Positions 50,957 to 59,212 of a DNA stretch of 64,000 nucleotides are shown here, in pieces; the stretch's first letter is position 1; each line of letters begins with the position of its first letter. The translations under genes were made by a program, and so were the position numbers. The notes beneath the pieces were generated by a model. That model did no database searches, was not told the origin of the DNA, and saw nothing but the letters and a program-made list of their open reading frames with translations. Location: the NCBI RefSeq assembly GCF_016862395.1, contig NZ_BOMW01000052.1, forward strand, positions 38,105-102,104, read 5' to 3'. This stretch comes from Actinoplanes siamensis (GTDB lineage Bacteria > Actinomycetota > Actinomycetes > Mycobacteriales > Micromonosporaceae).

Positions 50957-53900
50957 ATGTCGCGCGACAGGCGCGCTGCGGATGCTTGGCCCACCCCGGA
51001 ACCGGAGATCGACGAGTCCGAGCCGCGCTGGTCCGCGCTGACCGACACCGGCAGCATGACGCCCAGCCCCGAGGCCCTCACCTGGCAGCGCCGCGCGGAC
51101 GCGTGGGCGCAGCAGAGCGAGACCGAGCCCTACCCGGGTGGCGGCGGCCAGGCCGTGGAGCCGGCGAACCGTTGGTCGGACGTGGCTTCCACCGGCCGTC
51201 CCGCCTTCCCGGCGGACGGCGTCGGCTGGCGCACCCAGACCTCGGAGTGGCGGGCCACCGGCGCGCGCTGGCGACAGACCACCGAGTGGCGCTCGACCAC
51301 CGGCTCGCACGTCTGGCGCTCGACCACCGAGGCCTGGCAGGGCGACGACTCCGAGACGCCGGACCGCTCGGCCGGCCGGTCCGGCGACCGCACGACCATC
51401 GCCGGCACCGCCTGGCCGACGCCCGCGCTGGAGTCCGGCCGGGACAGCTCGTCCAGCTGGTCCCAGACCCCGTCCTGGCAGCGTGACCAGGACTCCGGCC
51501 GGGCCGCGACCACCCCTGTCGAGCAGACCTGGAGCACCAGCTCCGGCACGCCGTCCTGGCAGCAGCCGTCCGCGGCGGCCCCGTCCTGGCAGTCCGGCCA
51601 GACCCCGTCCTGGCAGCAGCCCGACCGGACACCGTCCTGGCAGCAGCCCTCCTCGCCGGCCCCGTCCTGGCAGCAGCGACCGGCCGATTCCTGGTCGTCG
51701 TCCGCGCCGGCCAGCGGCTCGTGGTCGGCGGAGAGCGGCGCCCCGTCGTCGTCCTGGGACACCGGCCGACGCTCCTCCCCCGGGGAGAACACCACAGACG
51801 TCACCGGCTGGGACCGTGCCGGCGGCCCCGGCTGGCAGACCGGGCCGCGCGGCGACGGCCAGCACTACGTCCGCGAGGACGACCGGGCCGCCTGGCGCCG
51901 CGCCGACGACGAGTGGTCCACCCGCCGCGGCCGCCGCAGAGCGCCCGAGCCCGACGTGCAGCCCTCCGGGGGCACCGGCTGGTCGGGCACCTCCGACGCG
52001 GACAACTGGGCCGGGCACACCGACACCGGCAACATCAACGTCGCGCCCGGCTCGCCGGCCCCCGACCCGGGTCCGCCGGCACCCTCCTGGGGCAGCCGGT
52101 CCGCCCGCCGGCAGTATGAGGCGGAGCAGCAGGGTTACGGCGAGGCGCCTCGCCGCGGCTACGCCGCGGACCAGAGTTCCGCCTACGGCGAGCGGGGCGG
52201 CCAGACCCCGATCCAGTACGGCGTACGCCCCGGCGCGTCCCGCCGCGCCGCCCCCGAGGAGCCCGCGGAGAGTCAGGCGCCCGCCGGTGGCCTGCCCGAG
52301 CGGCAGCGCGGCGACGGCAGGAGCTCCCGGCGGCCGCAGCGCTACAACGCCAACCCGACGAACTGGCGCGAGGACACCACCTCCTGGGAGTCGGAACCGG
52401 ACACCAGCAACTGGACCCGCGACCCGGACACCGGGCAGTGGAGCCGTGCCGAGGACGACCCGCGCGTGCTGGCCTGGCGTGCCGAGGCGGCCCGTCGCGA
52501 GCAGCTGAAGAACGCCGGCGGGGAGTCGCCGGGCGAGGCGTCCGGCGCATCCGTCCGGGGTGGCCGGCGCGGTCGCCGCGAGGACGAGCCCACCGGCCCG
52601 GTCGGCGGCATGCCCGGTGGGCCGCCGCCGGACGACCCCGGCGCCCGCCCGCGCAGCGCGCTGCCCGCCCAGCGCAGTGCCATCCCGGCCCAGCGCAGCG
52701 CCATGCCCGCGCCGCGCAGCGCGATGCCCGCGTCCGGCGGTGGCGCGTGGTCGACCGGCTCGATGCCCGCGCCGGCCGACTCCCGTGGCTCGATGGCGGG
52801 CGGGGCTCCGTGGAACGGCGCGGACCAGCCCGAGCCGTCCGCGTCGGGGCGGTTCCGCACGGATCAGTACGAGTCGGGCCGGTACCCGACGCAGCGCAGC
52901 GGCCCCCCGGAGGGGTTCGGGAGCGGGCGGGGCGCCCCTGAGTCGTACACAAGCGAAGGCGGCGGACGGCGACGTGCGCCAGAGCCGGAACCAGAAGCCT
53001 GGTCCGGCCGTCCGGGCCGCCGGACGGGCGGCCCGGATGACTACCCCGCCGAGGGCTGGCGGCAGGGTCCGTTGCCGCCGCGGCAGAACCCGCCCCGTGA
53101 GCTTCCCGCCGGTCGTTCCGGCTGGCCGGAGCCCGATCACGCTCAGCGCGAGCTGCCGGCCGGGCGTTCGTCCTGGTCCGACGAGCGGGACTCCCGGCCG
53201 GACGGCCACGGCCAGGCCGGCTCCTGGTCGGACCGCGGGCCACGGCAGCCGGGCGGCTACGGTGCCGAGCCGGGCCGCGGCATGCGGCAGAGCGGTTACG
53301 GCGAACCGGAGGCGTGGCGCAACGGCTACGGCGCCGCGGAGGCGGAGCCGTTGCCGGATCGGGGCCCCCGATGGAACGGTTACGGCGAGCCCCAGCCGTG
53401 GCAGGAGCGTGGCTCCCGGCAGAACGGCTACGGCGCCGACCAGGGCGAGCGCCCGTCCTGGTCGGACAACCCCCGGGGGAACGGCGCCCGGGAGTTGCCG
53501 GCCGGGAGCTCCGGGCGCGAGCCGGCCTACGGCATGCGCGAGCTGCCCGCCGCGCCGCAGCGGCGTGACGAGGGCTATCGCGATCCCCGCGAGCCCGCCT
53601 ACGGCGAGCCGCAACGCGAGCTTCCCGGTGGTCCCTCCTCCTGGGCCGGCCAGGAGACGCCGGATTACGAGGAGGAGCCGCAGAGGTACGGCGGAGCCCG
53701 CCGCCGCGACGACCGTGACGACCCGCCCTACGGGGGTGGCGGCGGCCGGCGTGGCCCCGGACCGTATGACGGCCCGTCCTGGACCGGTGGCGGCCAGGAT
53801 TCCGGCGGCTACCGCCCGGGTCCCGCCCCGGACGGCTCGGGTTACCGCGGCGGTCCAACCGACCGCGGTTACCGCGCGAGCGCGGAAGGTGCGGCGCCGG

Positions 53901-54970
53901 TCTCCGGGCCGGCCTCCGGTGGCACCGCCGTGGCCACCGGCGCCCCGGTGCCCGGTGGTGACTGGCGCGCGGAGCTGACCGGCGGCGCCACGGCGAGTGC
54001 CGCCGCGCCGGTCTCCGGTTACCGCGCGAGCGCTGCGCCGGTCGGTGACTGGCGTGCCGACCTGACCGGCGGCCAGGCGCCCGGCACGGGTCCTGATGCC
54101 AATCAAACGCCCGGCGCTGCCACCGCCGTCGTGACGACCGCGGCGCCCGCCGCCGACTGGCGCGCCGAGTTGAACGGCACCGCGGCCGCGCCCACCTCGA
54201 GCGCCGCCGGTTACCGCTCGACCGCCGGCACGGACTGGCGGGCCGACATGGGCGGCGTCCAGGCCCCGGCCGCCGCCCCGGTCTCCGGCAGCACCGGATA
54301 CCGCGTGACCACCGCCGCGGCGCCCGCCACCGACGACTGGCGACGGGACCTGGCCCGCGAGGCGGTGCCTGTCGACGGCGCGCCGCAGCGCTTCAGCACC
54401 TCCGATTTCCCGCCCTTTCGGCCCAGCGGCTCAGCCGCGGTCTCGGGAGGGGAGAACCTGGCGCTGAGCGCCACCTCGGTGATGTCGGCGCCGGTCGCCG
54501 CGCCGGGCGCGGCGCCGGAGGAGGACACCTCGTGGCCGCCGCGGCGCGGGGTGAGCAGCGCCCTGCTGGAGAACACCGGGTCGTACGAGCGCCGCCCGGT
54601 CAGCAACGGCCTGCTCTCCGGCCGGCAGAGCGACCTGCTCGACCCGGACGAGGAGGACGAGGAGGAATCGTCCAGCAGTCCGCTGGCCGCGGTCGGCTAC
54701 ACGGTCGTCTGGTACGGCGTGCCGGTGGTCCTCTTCGTCATCGGCATCTTCCTGCTGAACGGCGGGCAGCGGGCGCACGCCCTGCAGACGCTCGCGAACG
54801 CCGCGCCGGAGTTCGGCATCTCGCTGGCGCTGAGCATCATCGTGGCGTTCGGCCTGCGCTTCGCCACCACGGCCTGGAAGTCCGCGAGTGTCGGCCTGGC
54901 CGCGGCGGTCGTGGGCGGTGGGTTGGCCACGGTGCTGAGTTCCGCCATCACCGGCAACAGCCTCAGCTGA
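50957..54970 (+). CDS. Very large disordered protein with C-terminal membrane helices
   Basis: A 1,337-residue protein. Almost the whole length is low-complexity sequence rich in Gly, Pro, Ser, Arg, Trp, Asp and Gln. Residues about 165-240 repeat PSWQQP/PSWQS; residues 1000-1135 repeat DWRAELTGG-type units six times; RELPAGRS and SW(S/D) recur between. After an acidic stretch (DPDEEDEEESSSS) come three membrane helices at the very C-terminus. It may be a membrane-tethered scaffold or condensate-forming protein; nothing in it suggests an enzyme. GTG 50924 is an alternative start. It separates dnaB from the rplI operon. Confidence 0.75.
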   Translation: MSRDRRAADAWPTPEPEIDESEPRWSALTDTGSMTPSPEALTWQRRADAWAQQSETEPYPGGGGQAVEPANRWSDVASTGRPAFPADGVGWRTQTSEWRATGARWRQTTEWRSTTGSHVWRSTTEAWQGDDSETPDRSAGRSGDRTTIAGTAWPTPALESGRDSSSSWSQTPSWQRDQDSGRAATTPVEQTWSTSSGTPSWQQPSAAAPSWQSGQTPSWQQPDRTPSWQQPSSPAPSWQQRPADSWSSSAPASGSWSAESGAPSSSWDTGRRSSPGENTTDVTGWDRAGGPGWQTGPRGDGQHYVREDDRAAWRRADDEWSTRRGRRRAPEPDVQPSGGTGWSGTSDADNWAGHTDTGNINVAPGSPAPDPGPPAPSWGSRSARRQYEAEQQGYGEAPRRGYAADQSSAYGERGGQTPIQYGVRPGASRRAAPEEPAESQAPAGGLPERQRGDGRSSRRPQRYNANPTNWREDTTSWESEPDTSNWTRDPDTGQWSRAEDDPRVLAWRAEAARREQLKNAGGESPGEASGASVRGGRRGRREDEPTGPVGGMPGGPPPDDPGARPRSALPAQRSAIPAQRSAMPAPRSAMPASGGGAWSTGSMPAPADSRGSMAGGAPWNGADQPEPSASGRFRTDQYESGRYPTQRSGPPEGFGSGRGAPESYTSEGGGRRRAPEPEPEAWSGRPGRRTGGPDDYPAEGWRQGPLPPRQNPPRELPAGRSGWPEPDHAQRELPAGRSSWSDERDSRPDGHGQAGSWSDRGPRQPGGYGAEPGRGMRQSGYGEPEAWRNGYGAAEAEPLPDRGPRWNGYGEPQPWQERGSRQNGYGADQGERPSWSDNPRGNGARELPAGSSGREPAYGMRELPAAPQRRDEGYRDPREPAYGEPQRELPGGPSSWAGQETPDYEEEPQRYGGARRRDDRDDPPYGGGGGRRGPGPYDGPSWTGGGQDSGGYRPGPAPDGSGYRGGPTDRGYRASAEGAAPVSGPASGGTAVATGAPVPGGDWRAELTGGATASAAAPVSGYRASAAPVGDWRADLTGGQAPGTGPDANQTPGAATAVVTTAAPAADWRAELNGTAAAPTSSAAGYRSTAGTDWRADMGGVQAPAAAPVSGSTGYRVTTAAAPATDDWRRDLAREAVPVDGAPQRFSTSDFPPFRPSGSAAVSGGENLALSATSVMSAPVAAPGAAPEEDTSWPPRRGVSSALLENTGSYERRPVSNGLLSGRQSDLLDPDEEDEEESSSSPLAAVGYTVVWYGVPVVLFVIGIFLLNGGQRAHALQTLANAAPEFGISLALSIIVAFGLRFATTAWKSASVGLAAAVVGGGLATVLSSAITGNSLS

Positions 54971-55268
54971 CCGTCTCCCGCAGCCCAGGGCGCGCAGACG
55001 GCGGCGTGCGGGTCGACCTCCATGCGTCGGTCCAGATCAGCCGGCGGCCGACGGCGATCACACGCTGGATCGCAGCGGACGGCGCGGCCGGCAGGGACGC
55101 GGGACGGCGGGCGCGAGCCAGCCGGGGCCGTCGGCGGGCGGCGCGGGCCGGCAGCCGCTCTCGGGCGGCGCCGGGGTGGTGCTGATGCGACGCCTGGCGG
55201 TGGCGCGGGCGGTCGGCGGTCGGCGGTCGGCGGTCGGCGGTCGGCGGTCGGCGGGGGCAGTGAACACG
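54971..55268. other. 298-base gap with a 7-bp tandem repeat
   Basis: No gene is supported. GC-rich sequence is followed at 55209-55253 by about six copies of GCGGTCG, and then by the rplI terminator. Confidence 0.6.
55209..55253 (+). repeat. Microsatellite of GCGGTCG, about six copies
   Basis: Perfect 7-bp tandem repeat downstream of the rplI operon. Confidence 0.9.
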
Positions 55269-55301
55269 AACGGCACGCCGGCCGGAGCCGGGCGTGCCGT
55301 T
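55269..55301 (-). terminator. Terminator of the rpsF-ssb-rpsR-rplI operon
   Basis: AACGGCACGCC (55269-55279) pairs perfectly with GGCGTGCCGTT (55291-55301) around an 11-base loop, 17 bases after the rplI stop on the minus strand. Confidence 0.85.
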
Positions 55302-55318
55302 GTGCGTGCTGCCAGGAC

Positions 55319-55768
55319 TTACTTGGCGGCGACCACGTTCACCGGGAACGTGGCGGTCACCTCGGGGTGCAGCTTGACCTGGACGTTGTACGAGCCCGTG
55401 GTCTTGATGTGACCCGGGAGCTCGAGACGGCGACGGTCCAGCGAGGGGCCGCCAGCGGTCTTGACCGCGTCCACGATCTCGGCCGGGGTGATCGAGCCGA
55501 ACAGGCGGCCACCGTTGCCGGTGCGCGCGCTCAGCGTGACCTTGAGGCCGGAGAGCTGCTCCTTGACCTCGGTGGCCTGGCCCAGGTCCCGGATCTCGCG
55601 GGCCTCGCGGGCCCGCTTGATGACCGCGACCTGCTTCTCGGCGCCCTTGGTCCACTGGATGGCGAAGCCCTGCGGAAGCAGGTAGTTCCGGCCGTAGCCG
55701 TTCTTCACCTCGACGATGTCGCCGGGGGTGCCGAGACCCGACACCTCCTGAGTGAGGATGATCTTCAT
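55319..55768 (-). CDS. rplI: Ribosomal protein bL9
   Basis: A 149-residue large-subunit protein: MKIILTQEVSGLGTPGDIVEVKNGYGRNYLLPQG is the N-terminal domain that binds 23S rRNA, followed by a long helix and the C-terminal domain (LFGSITPAEI, DRRRLELPGHIKTTG). Last gene of the operon. Confidence 0.97.
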   Translation of the reverse strand: MKIILTQEVSGLGTPGDIVEVKNGYGRNYLLPQGFAIQWTKGAEKQVAVIKRAREAREIRDLGQATEVKEQLSGLKVTLSARTGNGGRLFGSITPAEIVDAVKTAGGPSLDRRRLELPGHIKTTGSYNVQVKLHPEVTATFPVNVVAAK

Positions 55769-55782
55769 CTGGGTGACCCTCC

Positions 55783-56022
55783 TCAGCGCGCCGTCGCCGT
55801 GTACGGCAGGAGCGCCATCTCGCGGGCGTTCTTGACCGCGCGGGCGATCTGCCGCTGCTGCTGGGAGGTCACGCCGGTGACGCGGCGGGCACGGATCTTG
55901 CCGCGGTCGGAGATGAACTTCCGCAGCAGCGCGGTGTCCTTGTAGTCGATGTAGGTGATCCCGTCCTTGTCGAGCGGGTTCACCTTCTTCTTCGGCTTGC
56001 GAAGCGCAGCAGCCTTGGCCAT
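55783..56022 (-). CDS. rpsR: Ribosomal protein bS18
   Basis: A 79-residue small-subunit protein (ALRKPKKKVNPLDKDGITYI, YKDTALLRKFISDRGKIRARRVTGV). No zinc-binding cysteines are present (CxxC is absent), so it is the zinc-independent type. ATG 56022 is used, with two genes of the operon on each side. Confidence 0.97.
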   Translation of the reverse strand: MAKAAALRKPKKKVNPLDKDGITYIDYKDTALLRKFISDRGKIRARRVTGVTSQQQRQIARAVKNAREMALLPYTATAR

Positions 56023-56058
56023 TGCTCTTACTCCTGAACTCAAGATAAGCCCGAGGGC

Positions 56059-56613
56059 TTAGAAGGGAGGCTCGTCGTCGAACGAGGAGTTGTTACCCCC
56101 GCCGGAGCGGTTGTTGGAGGCCGGAGCCGCAGTCGCCCAGGGGTCGTCGAAGTCGTTGTTGCTCCGACCGCCGCCGCCCCCGCCGTTGAACTGCTGCCGG
56201 TTGCCGCCGCCACCACCGGAGGCGCCGAAACCACCCCCGCCGCCGGAGCGGCTCATCTTCTGCACCTTCGCCGTGGCGTAGCGCAGGGACGGGCCGATCT
56301 CGTCGACCTCGAGCTCGTAGACGGTGCGCTTCTCTCCCTCTTTGGTGTCGTACGTCCTCTGGCGCAGCCGGCCCTGCACGATCACCCGAGCACCGCGCTG
56401 CAGCGACTCGGAGACGTGCTCGGCGGCGTCACGCCAGATGCTGCACGCGAGGAAGAGTGGCTCGCCGTCTTTCCATTCGCCCGACTGCCGGTCCAGCGTC
56501 CGCGGGGTGGACGCGATGCGGAACGAGCAGACCGCCGCTCCCGATTGGGTGAAGCGCAGCTCAGGGTCGTTGGTCAGGTTGCCGACCACCGTGATTACGG
56601 TTTCTCCAGCCAT
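56059..56613 (-). CDS. ssb: Single-stranded DNA-binding protein
   Basis: A 184-residue protein. The OB fold spans residues 1-115 (VITVVGNLTNDPELRFTQSGAAV, LFLACSIWRDAAEHVSESL, VIVQGRLRQRTYDTKEGEKR). A Gly/Asn-rich linker follows, and the C-terminal acidic tip DDEPPF recruits replication and repair partners. It sits in the usual rpsF-ssb-rpsR-rplI order. Confidence 0.97.
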   Translation of the reverse strand: MAGETVITVVGNLTNDPELRFTQSGAAVCSFRIASTPRTLDRQSGEWKDGEPLFLACSIWRDAAEHVSESLQRGARVIVQGRLRQRTYDTKEGEKRTVYELEVDEIGPSLRYATAKVQKMSRSGGGGGFGASGGGGGNRQQFNGGGGGGRSNNDFDDPWATAAPASNNRSGGGNNSSFDDEPPF

Positions 56614-56678
56614 GAAACTTCTCCTCGCCGCTCAAGTCGTTGACGCAAAGGGTCTCAGGACCCTCTGACAAAAACGTC

Positions 56679-56969
56679 TCAGCGGGTCTCGGGACGGATG
56701 ACCTTGGTCCGCAGGATGGACTCGTTGAGCCGGAGCTGACGGTCCAGCTCGGCCACGGCCTCGGGCGTCGCCTGCAGGTCGACGACCGCGTAGATGCCCT
56801 CGGCCTTCTTGTTGATCTCGAACGAGAGCCGGCGACGGCCCCAGACGTCGAGCTTCTCCACCGAGCCTCCCGCGGTCCTGATCACGTTCAGGTACTGGTC
56901 GAGCGACGGGGCGACGGTGCGCTCCTCGAGCGAAGGGTCGAGGATCACCATGAGTTCGTAATGACGCAA
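56679..56969 (-). CDS. rpsF: Ribosomal protein bS6
   Basis: A 96-residue small-subunit protein that pairs with bS18 (RHYELMVILDPSLEERTVAP, GGSVEKLDVWGRRRLSFEINKKAEGIYAV). The start is a TTG at 56969, seven bases after GGAGGT; the nearby ATG is out of frame. First gene of the operon. Confidence 0.96.
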   Translation of the reverse strand: MRHYELMVILDPSLEERTVAPSLDQYLNVIRTAGGSVEKLDVWGRRRLSFEINKKAEGIYAVVDLQATPEAVAELDRQLRLNESILRTKVIRPETR

Positions 56970-57276
56970 GACATTCACCTCCTGTGGGCTATACGGCCAC
57001 GGTCTTTCCGTGGCAGGAGGTCTTGTGCCGATCGCAGAAGAAAACCGTGGGAGACGACCCCGGCAGGGACCGCGCCCACGGCGAACAGTCCGCGAACCGA
57101 GCCAGCATACCCAGGTGAGGCGCGATGGCCCAAAACGAAGACCCCGACCGGGCGGGCGGGGTCTCGTGACGCAGAGCCGCGGGGCGTCCGGTCCGGTTCG
57201 TTGGGTGGGACCTGGGGAGGAACGACCACACCGATGAGGTGGACGCGGTCGCCCCGCGGAGCCTTCGAAGAAAAGC
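56970..57276. other. Region upstream of rpsF
   Basis: The 307-base gap must contain the rpsF operon promoter and carries the terminator at 57139-57164 of the preceding minus-strand gene. The open frames here are repetitive and unsupported. Confidence 0.5.
57139..57164 (-). terminator. Terminator after the 57277 gene
   Basis: AGACCCCG (57139-57146) pairs with CGGGGTCT (57157-57164). On the minus strand it is followed by TCGTTTTGGG, a short T-run, so it resembles a standard intrinsic terminator. Confidence 0.7.
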
Positions 57277-58287
57277 TTACGCCAGATTTGTCCTGGATGC
57301 ACGTTGCGACACGATTGCCCGAATAGCCGCGGTCAGCACGCCGACCGCGCAGACCACAGCGGTCAAGCCGAGCAGGCCGATCGGCCGGCCGGTACGCATC
57401 GGCCGGATCGCGGCGACCGGCTCCGCGGCGGGGGCGGCCGCCGAGTCCTCGGACCGCGGCGCCGGGGCGGCGGCCGAGCCGGGCGCCACCGGGTCGGTGC
57501 CCGCCAGCACGGCGCCGGCCGCGGAGGCCAGGCCGGCGAGCGAAGCGCGGTCCGCCGGCAGCAGGGCTTTGCGCTCGCCGGGCGGCATGCCGGCGAAGGT
57601 GGGGTCGGCCGCTCCCGTCGTACGCGGAATCGGGCTCTTGATCTTTTGATCGGCGCCGCTCAGCGGCGTCGCGGGGTCGCCGGTGGTCCGCGTCCGCGCG
57701 GTCCGCCGCTCGCCGGCCGGCACCCGGAGCACCCGGGACGAGTCCGGCGCGCGGCGGTCCGGCCGGGTGCGCTGCGCCCCGCCGCCCGGCAGCGTCGAGC
57801 CGGCGGTCGACGCCTGCCCGGCCGCGCCCGCGACGATCGCCGGCAGCATGGCTACGCCGGAACCGCTCGGCTGCGGGTCGGCCAGCGACGCCGAGCCGGA
57901 GGGCACCGCGGTGATCATCACCGGCACCGGCGTCTCCGTGCCCGCGCAGTCCGGCGTGAGCAGCACCCGCGTGACGCCGCGGCGGAAGAGCACCTCGGCG
58001 GCGCCGTCCTCCGGGACCGTGCCCTTCGGCTTGCCGCCCAGCTCCAGGCGGGCGTCGTGGCCGGTGCGGTTGATCACGTGCAGGGTGCTGCCGGCCGGCA
58101 CCGTCATCCGCTCGACGCTGGGCCGGGAGTCGCAGGACAGACCGAGCATCCCGCCGTCGAAGGTCACCCGCCGGTCACCCGGCTCGAGCTGGCCGGCGCT
58201 GGCCGTGCCGTTGGCGAGCAGCGGCACGCCGAAGATCAGGCCGCTGGCCGCCAGCGCCGCCATCCGGTATCGGAACTGCCGCGACAT
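57277..58287 (-). CDS. Secreted, membrane-anchored protein of unknown function
   Basis: A 336-residue protein. A signal peptide (MAALAASGLIFGVPLLANGTASAG) leads to a compact beta-rich domain (residues 35-130; VTFDGGMLGLSCDSRPSVER, TPDCAGTETPVPVMI) with two cysteines that could pair. A long Ala/Ser/Pro/Thr/Arg linker follows, then a C-terminal membrane helix (PIGLLGLTAVVCAVGVLTAA) and a basic end. The layout is of a wall-spanning anchored protein; the family is not recognised. Confidence 0.7.
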   Translation of the reverse strand: MSRQFRYRMAALAASGLIFGVPLLANGTASAGQLEPGDRRVTFDGGMLGLSCDSRPSVERMTVPAGSTLHVINRTGHDARLELGGKPKGTVPEDGAAEVLFRRGVTRVLLTPDCAGTETPVPVMITAVPSGSASLADPQPSGSGVAMLPAIVAGAAGQASTAGSTLPGGGAQRTRPDRRAPDSSRVLRVPAGERRTARTRTTGDPATPLSGADQKIKSPIPRTTGAADPTFAGMPPGERKALLPADRASLAGLASAAGAVLAGTDPVAPGSAAAPAPRSEDSAAAPAAEPVAAIRPMRTGRPIGLLGLTAVVCAVGVLTAAIRAIVSQRASRTNLA

Positions 58288-58405
58288 GCGTGTCTCCCCG
58301 CTTCGCCGCCGGCCGTGACCGGCAATCGGTCAAACGTGATCGATGGTGCTAACGACGCGGATCGGACACCGGTGACGCTCGCCGGAAAGTGTCGGAGGGG
58401 CGTCG

Positions 58406-58411
58406 TAGGCT
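58406..58411 (+). promoter_or_regulatory. -10 element before nfo
   Basis: TAGGCT lies six bases before ATG 58418, consistent with a leaderless transcript. Confidence 0.5.
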
Positions 58412-58417
58412 CGTCCC

Positions 58418-59191
58418 ATGCGCATCGGAGCCCATGTCGATTCCGCCGACCCGCTGGCCGAGGCCGCCGCCCGCGGCGCCGAGGTGGTGCAGTTCTTCCT
58501 GGCCGACCCGCAGTCCTACAAGAACCCGGTCCCGCGCGAGGACGTCGAGCGGCTGCGCGCCTCCGAGGTCGACGTCTTCATCCACGCGCCGTATCGGTTG
58601 AACGTCGCCTCGCCGAACAACCGCATCCGCATCCCCAGCCGCAAGCTGCTCATGACGCACGCCCGGGCCGCCGCCGAGGTCGGCGCGAAAGGCTTGATCG
58701 TGCACGGTGGCCACGTCGAGGGCGGGGATCTCGCGGCCGGCTTCGCGAACTGGCGGAAGGCCTTCGAGTACGCGGAGAACGACGGCGGGCTCCCGCTCCC
58801 GATCCTGATCGAGAACACCGCGGGCGGGGACAACGCGTGCGCCCGGCGCTTCGACAACCTGGCCCGGCTGTGGGACGCCGTCGGCGAGTTCGGGGCGGGC
58901 TTCTGCCTGGACACCTGTCACGCCTTCGCGGGCGGCGAGGATCTCGTCGGCATCGTCGACCGGGTCAAGGCGATAACCGGGCGAATCGACCTGATCCATG
59001 CGAACGACTCGAAGGGTGGATTCGACTCGGGCCAGGACCGGCACGACAACCTGGGGAATGGGAAGATCGACCCCGAGTTGGTGGTCGCCGCCATCCGCGC
59101 CTCCGGAGCCCCGGCCATTGTGGAGACTCCGGGCGGGGTGAAGGGACAGAGCGCCGACATCGCCCTGCTGCGCGAGCGGTCGGGCGCCTGA
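58418..59191 (+). CDS. nfo: Endonuclease IV (AP endonuclease)
   Basis: A 257-residue TIM-barrel DNA-repair enzyme cutting at abasic sites. It shows MRIGAHVDSADPLAEAAARGA, VFIHAPYRLNVASP, GLIVHGGHVEGG, ILIENTAGG, GFCLDTCHAFAGG and LIHANDSKGGFDSGQDRHDNLGNGKI, which supply the three-zinc site. Together with the EndoQ-like protein at 30440 the window encodes two base-damage nicking nucleases. Confidence 0.93.
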   Translation: MRIGAHVDSADPLAEAAARGAEVVQFFLADPQSYKNPVPREDVERLRASEVDVFIHAPYRLNVASPNNRIRIPSRKLLMTHARAAAEVGAKGLIVHGGHVEGGDLAAGFANWRKAFEYAENDGGLPLPILIENTAGGDNACARRFDNLARLWDAVGEFGAGFCLDTCHAFAGGEDLVGIVDRVKAITGRIDLIHANDSKGGFDSGQDRHDNLGNGKIDPELVVAAIRASGAPAIVETPGGVKGQSADIALLRERSGA

Positions 59192-59212
59192 CGTACTGGG
59201 CCGGGGAGGGTC

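Noticed and set aside
52035..53858. A 607-codon minus-strand frame opposite the large disordered protein, and competing plus-strand frames at 51138-52508 and 52560-53978
   Set aside because: All frames are open here because stop codons are rare in this sequence. Only the frame from 50957 has a plausible start and ends in true membrane helices.
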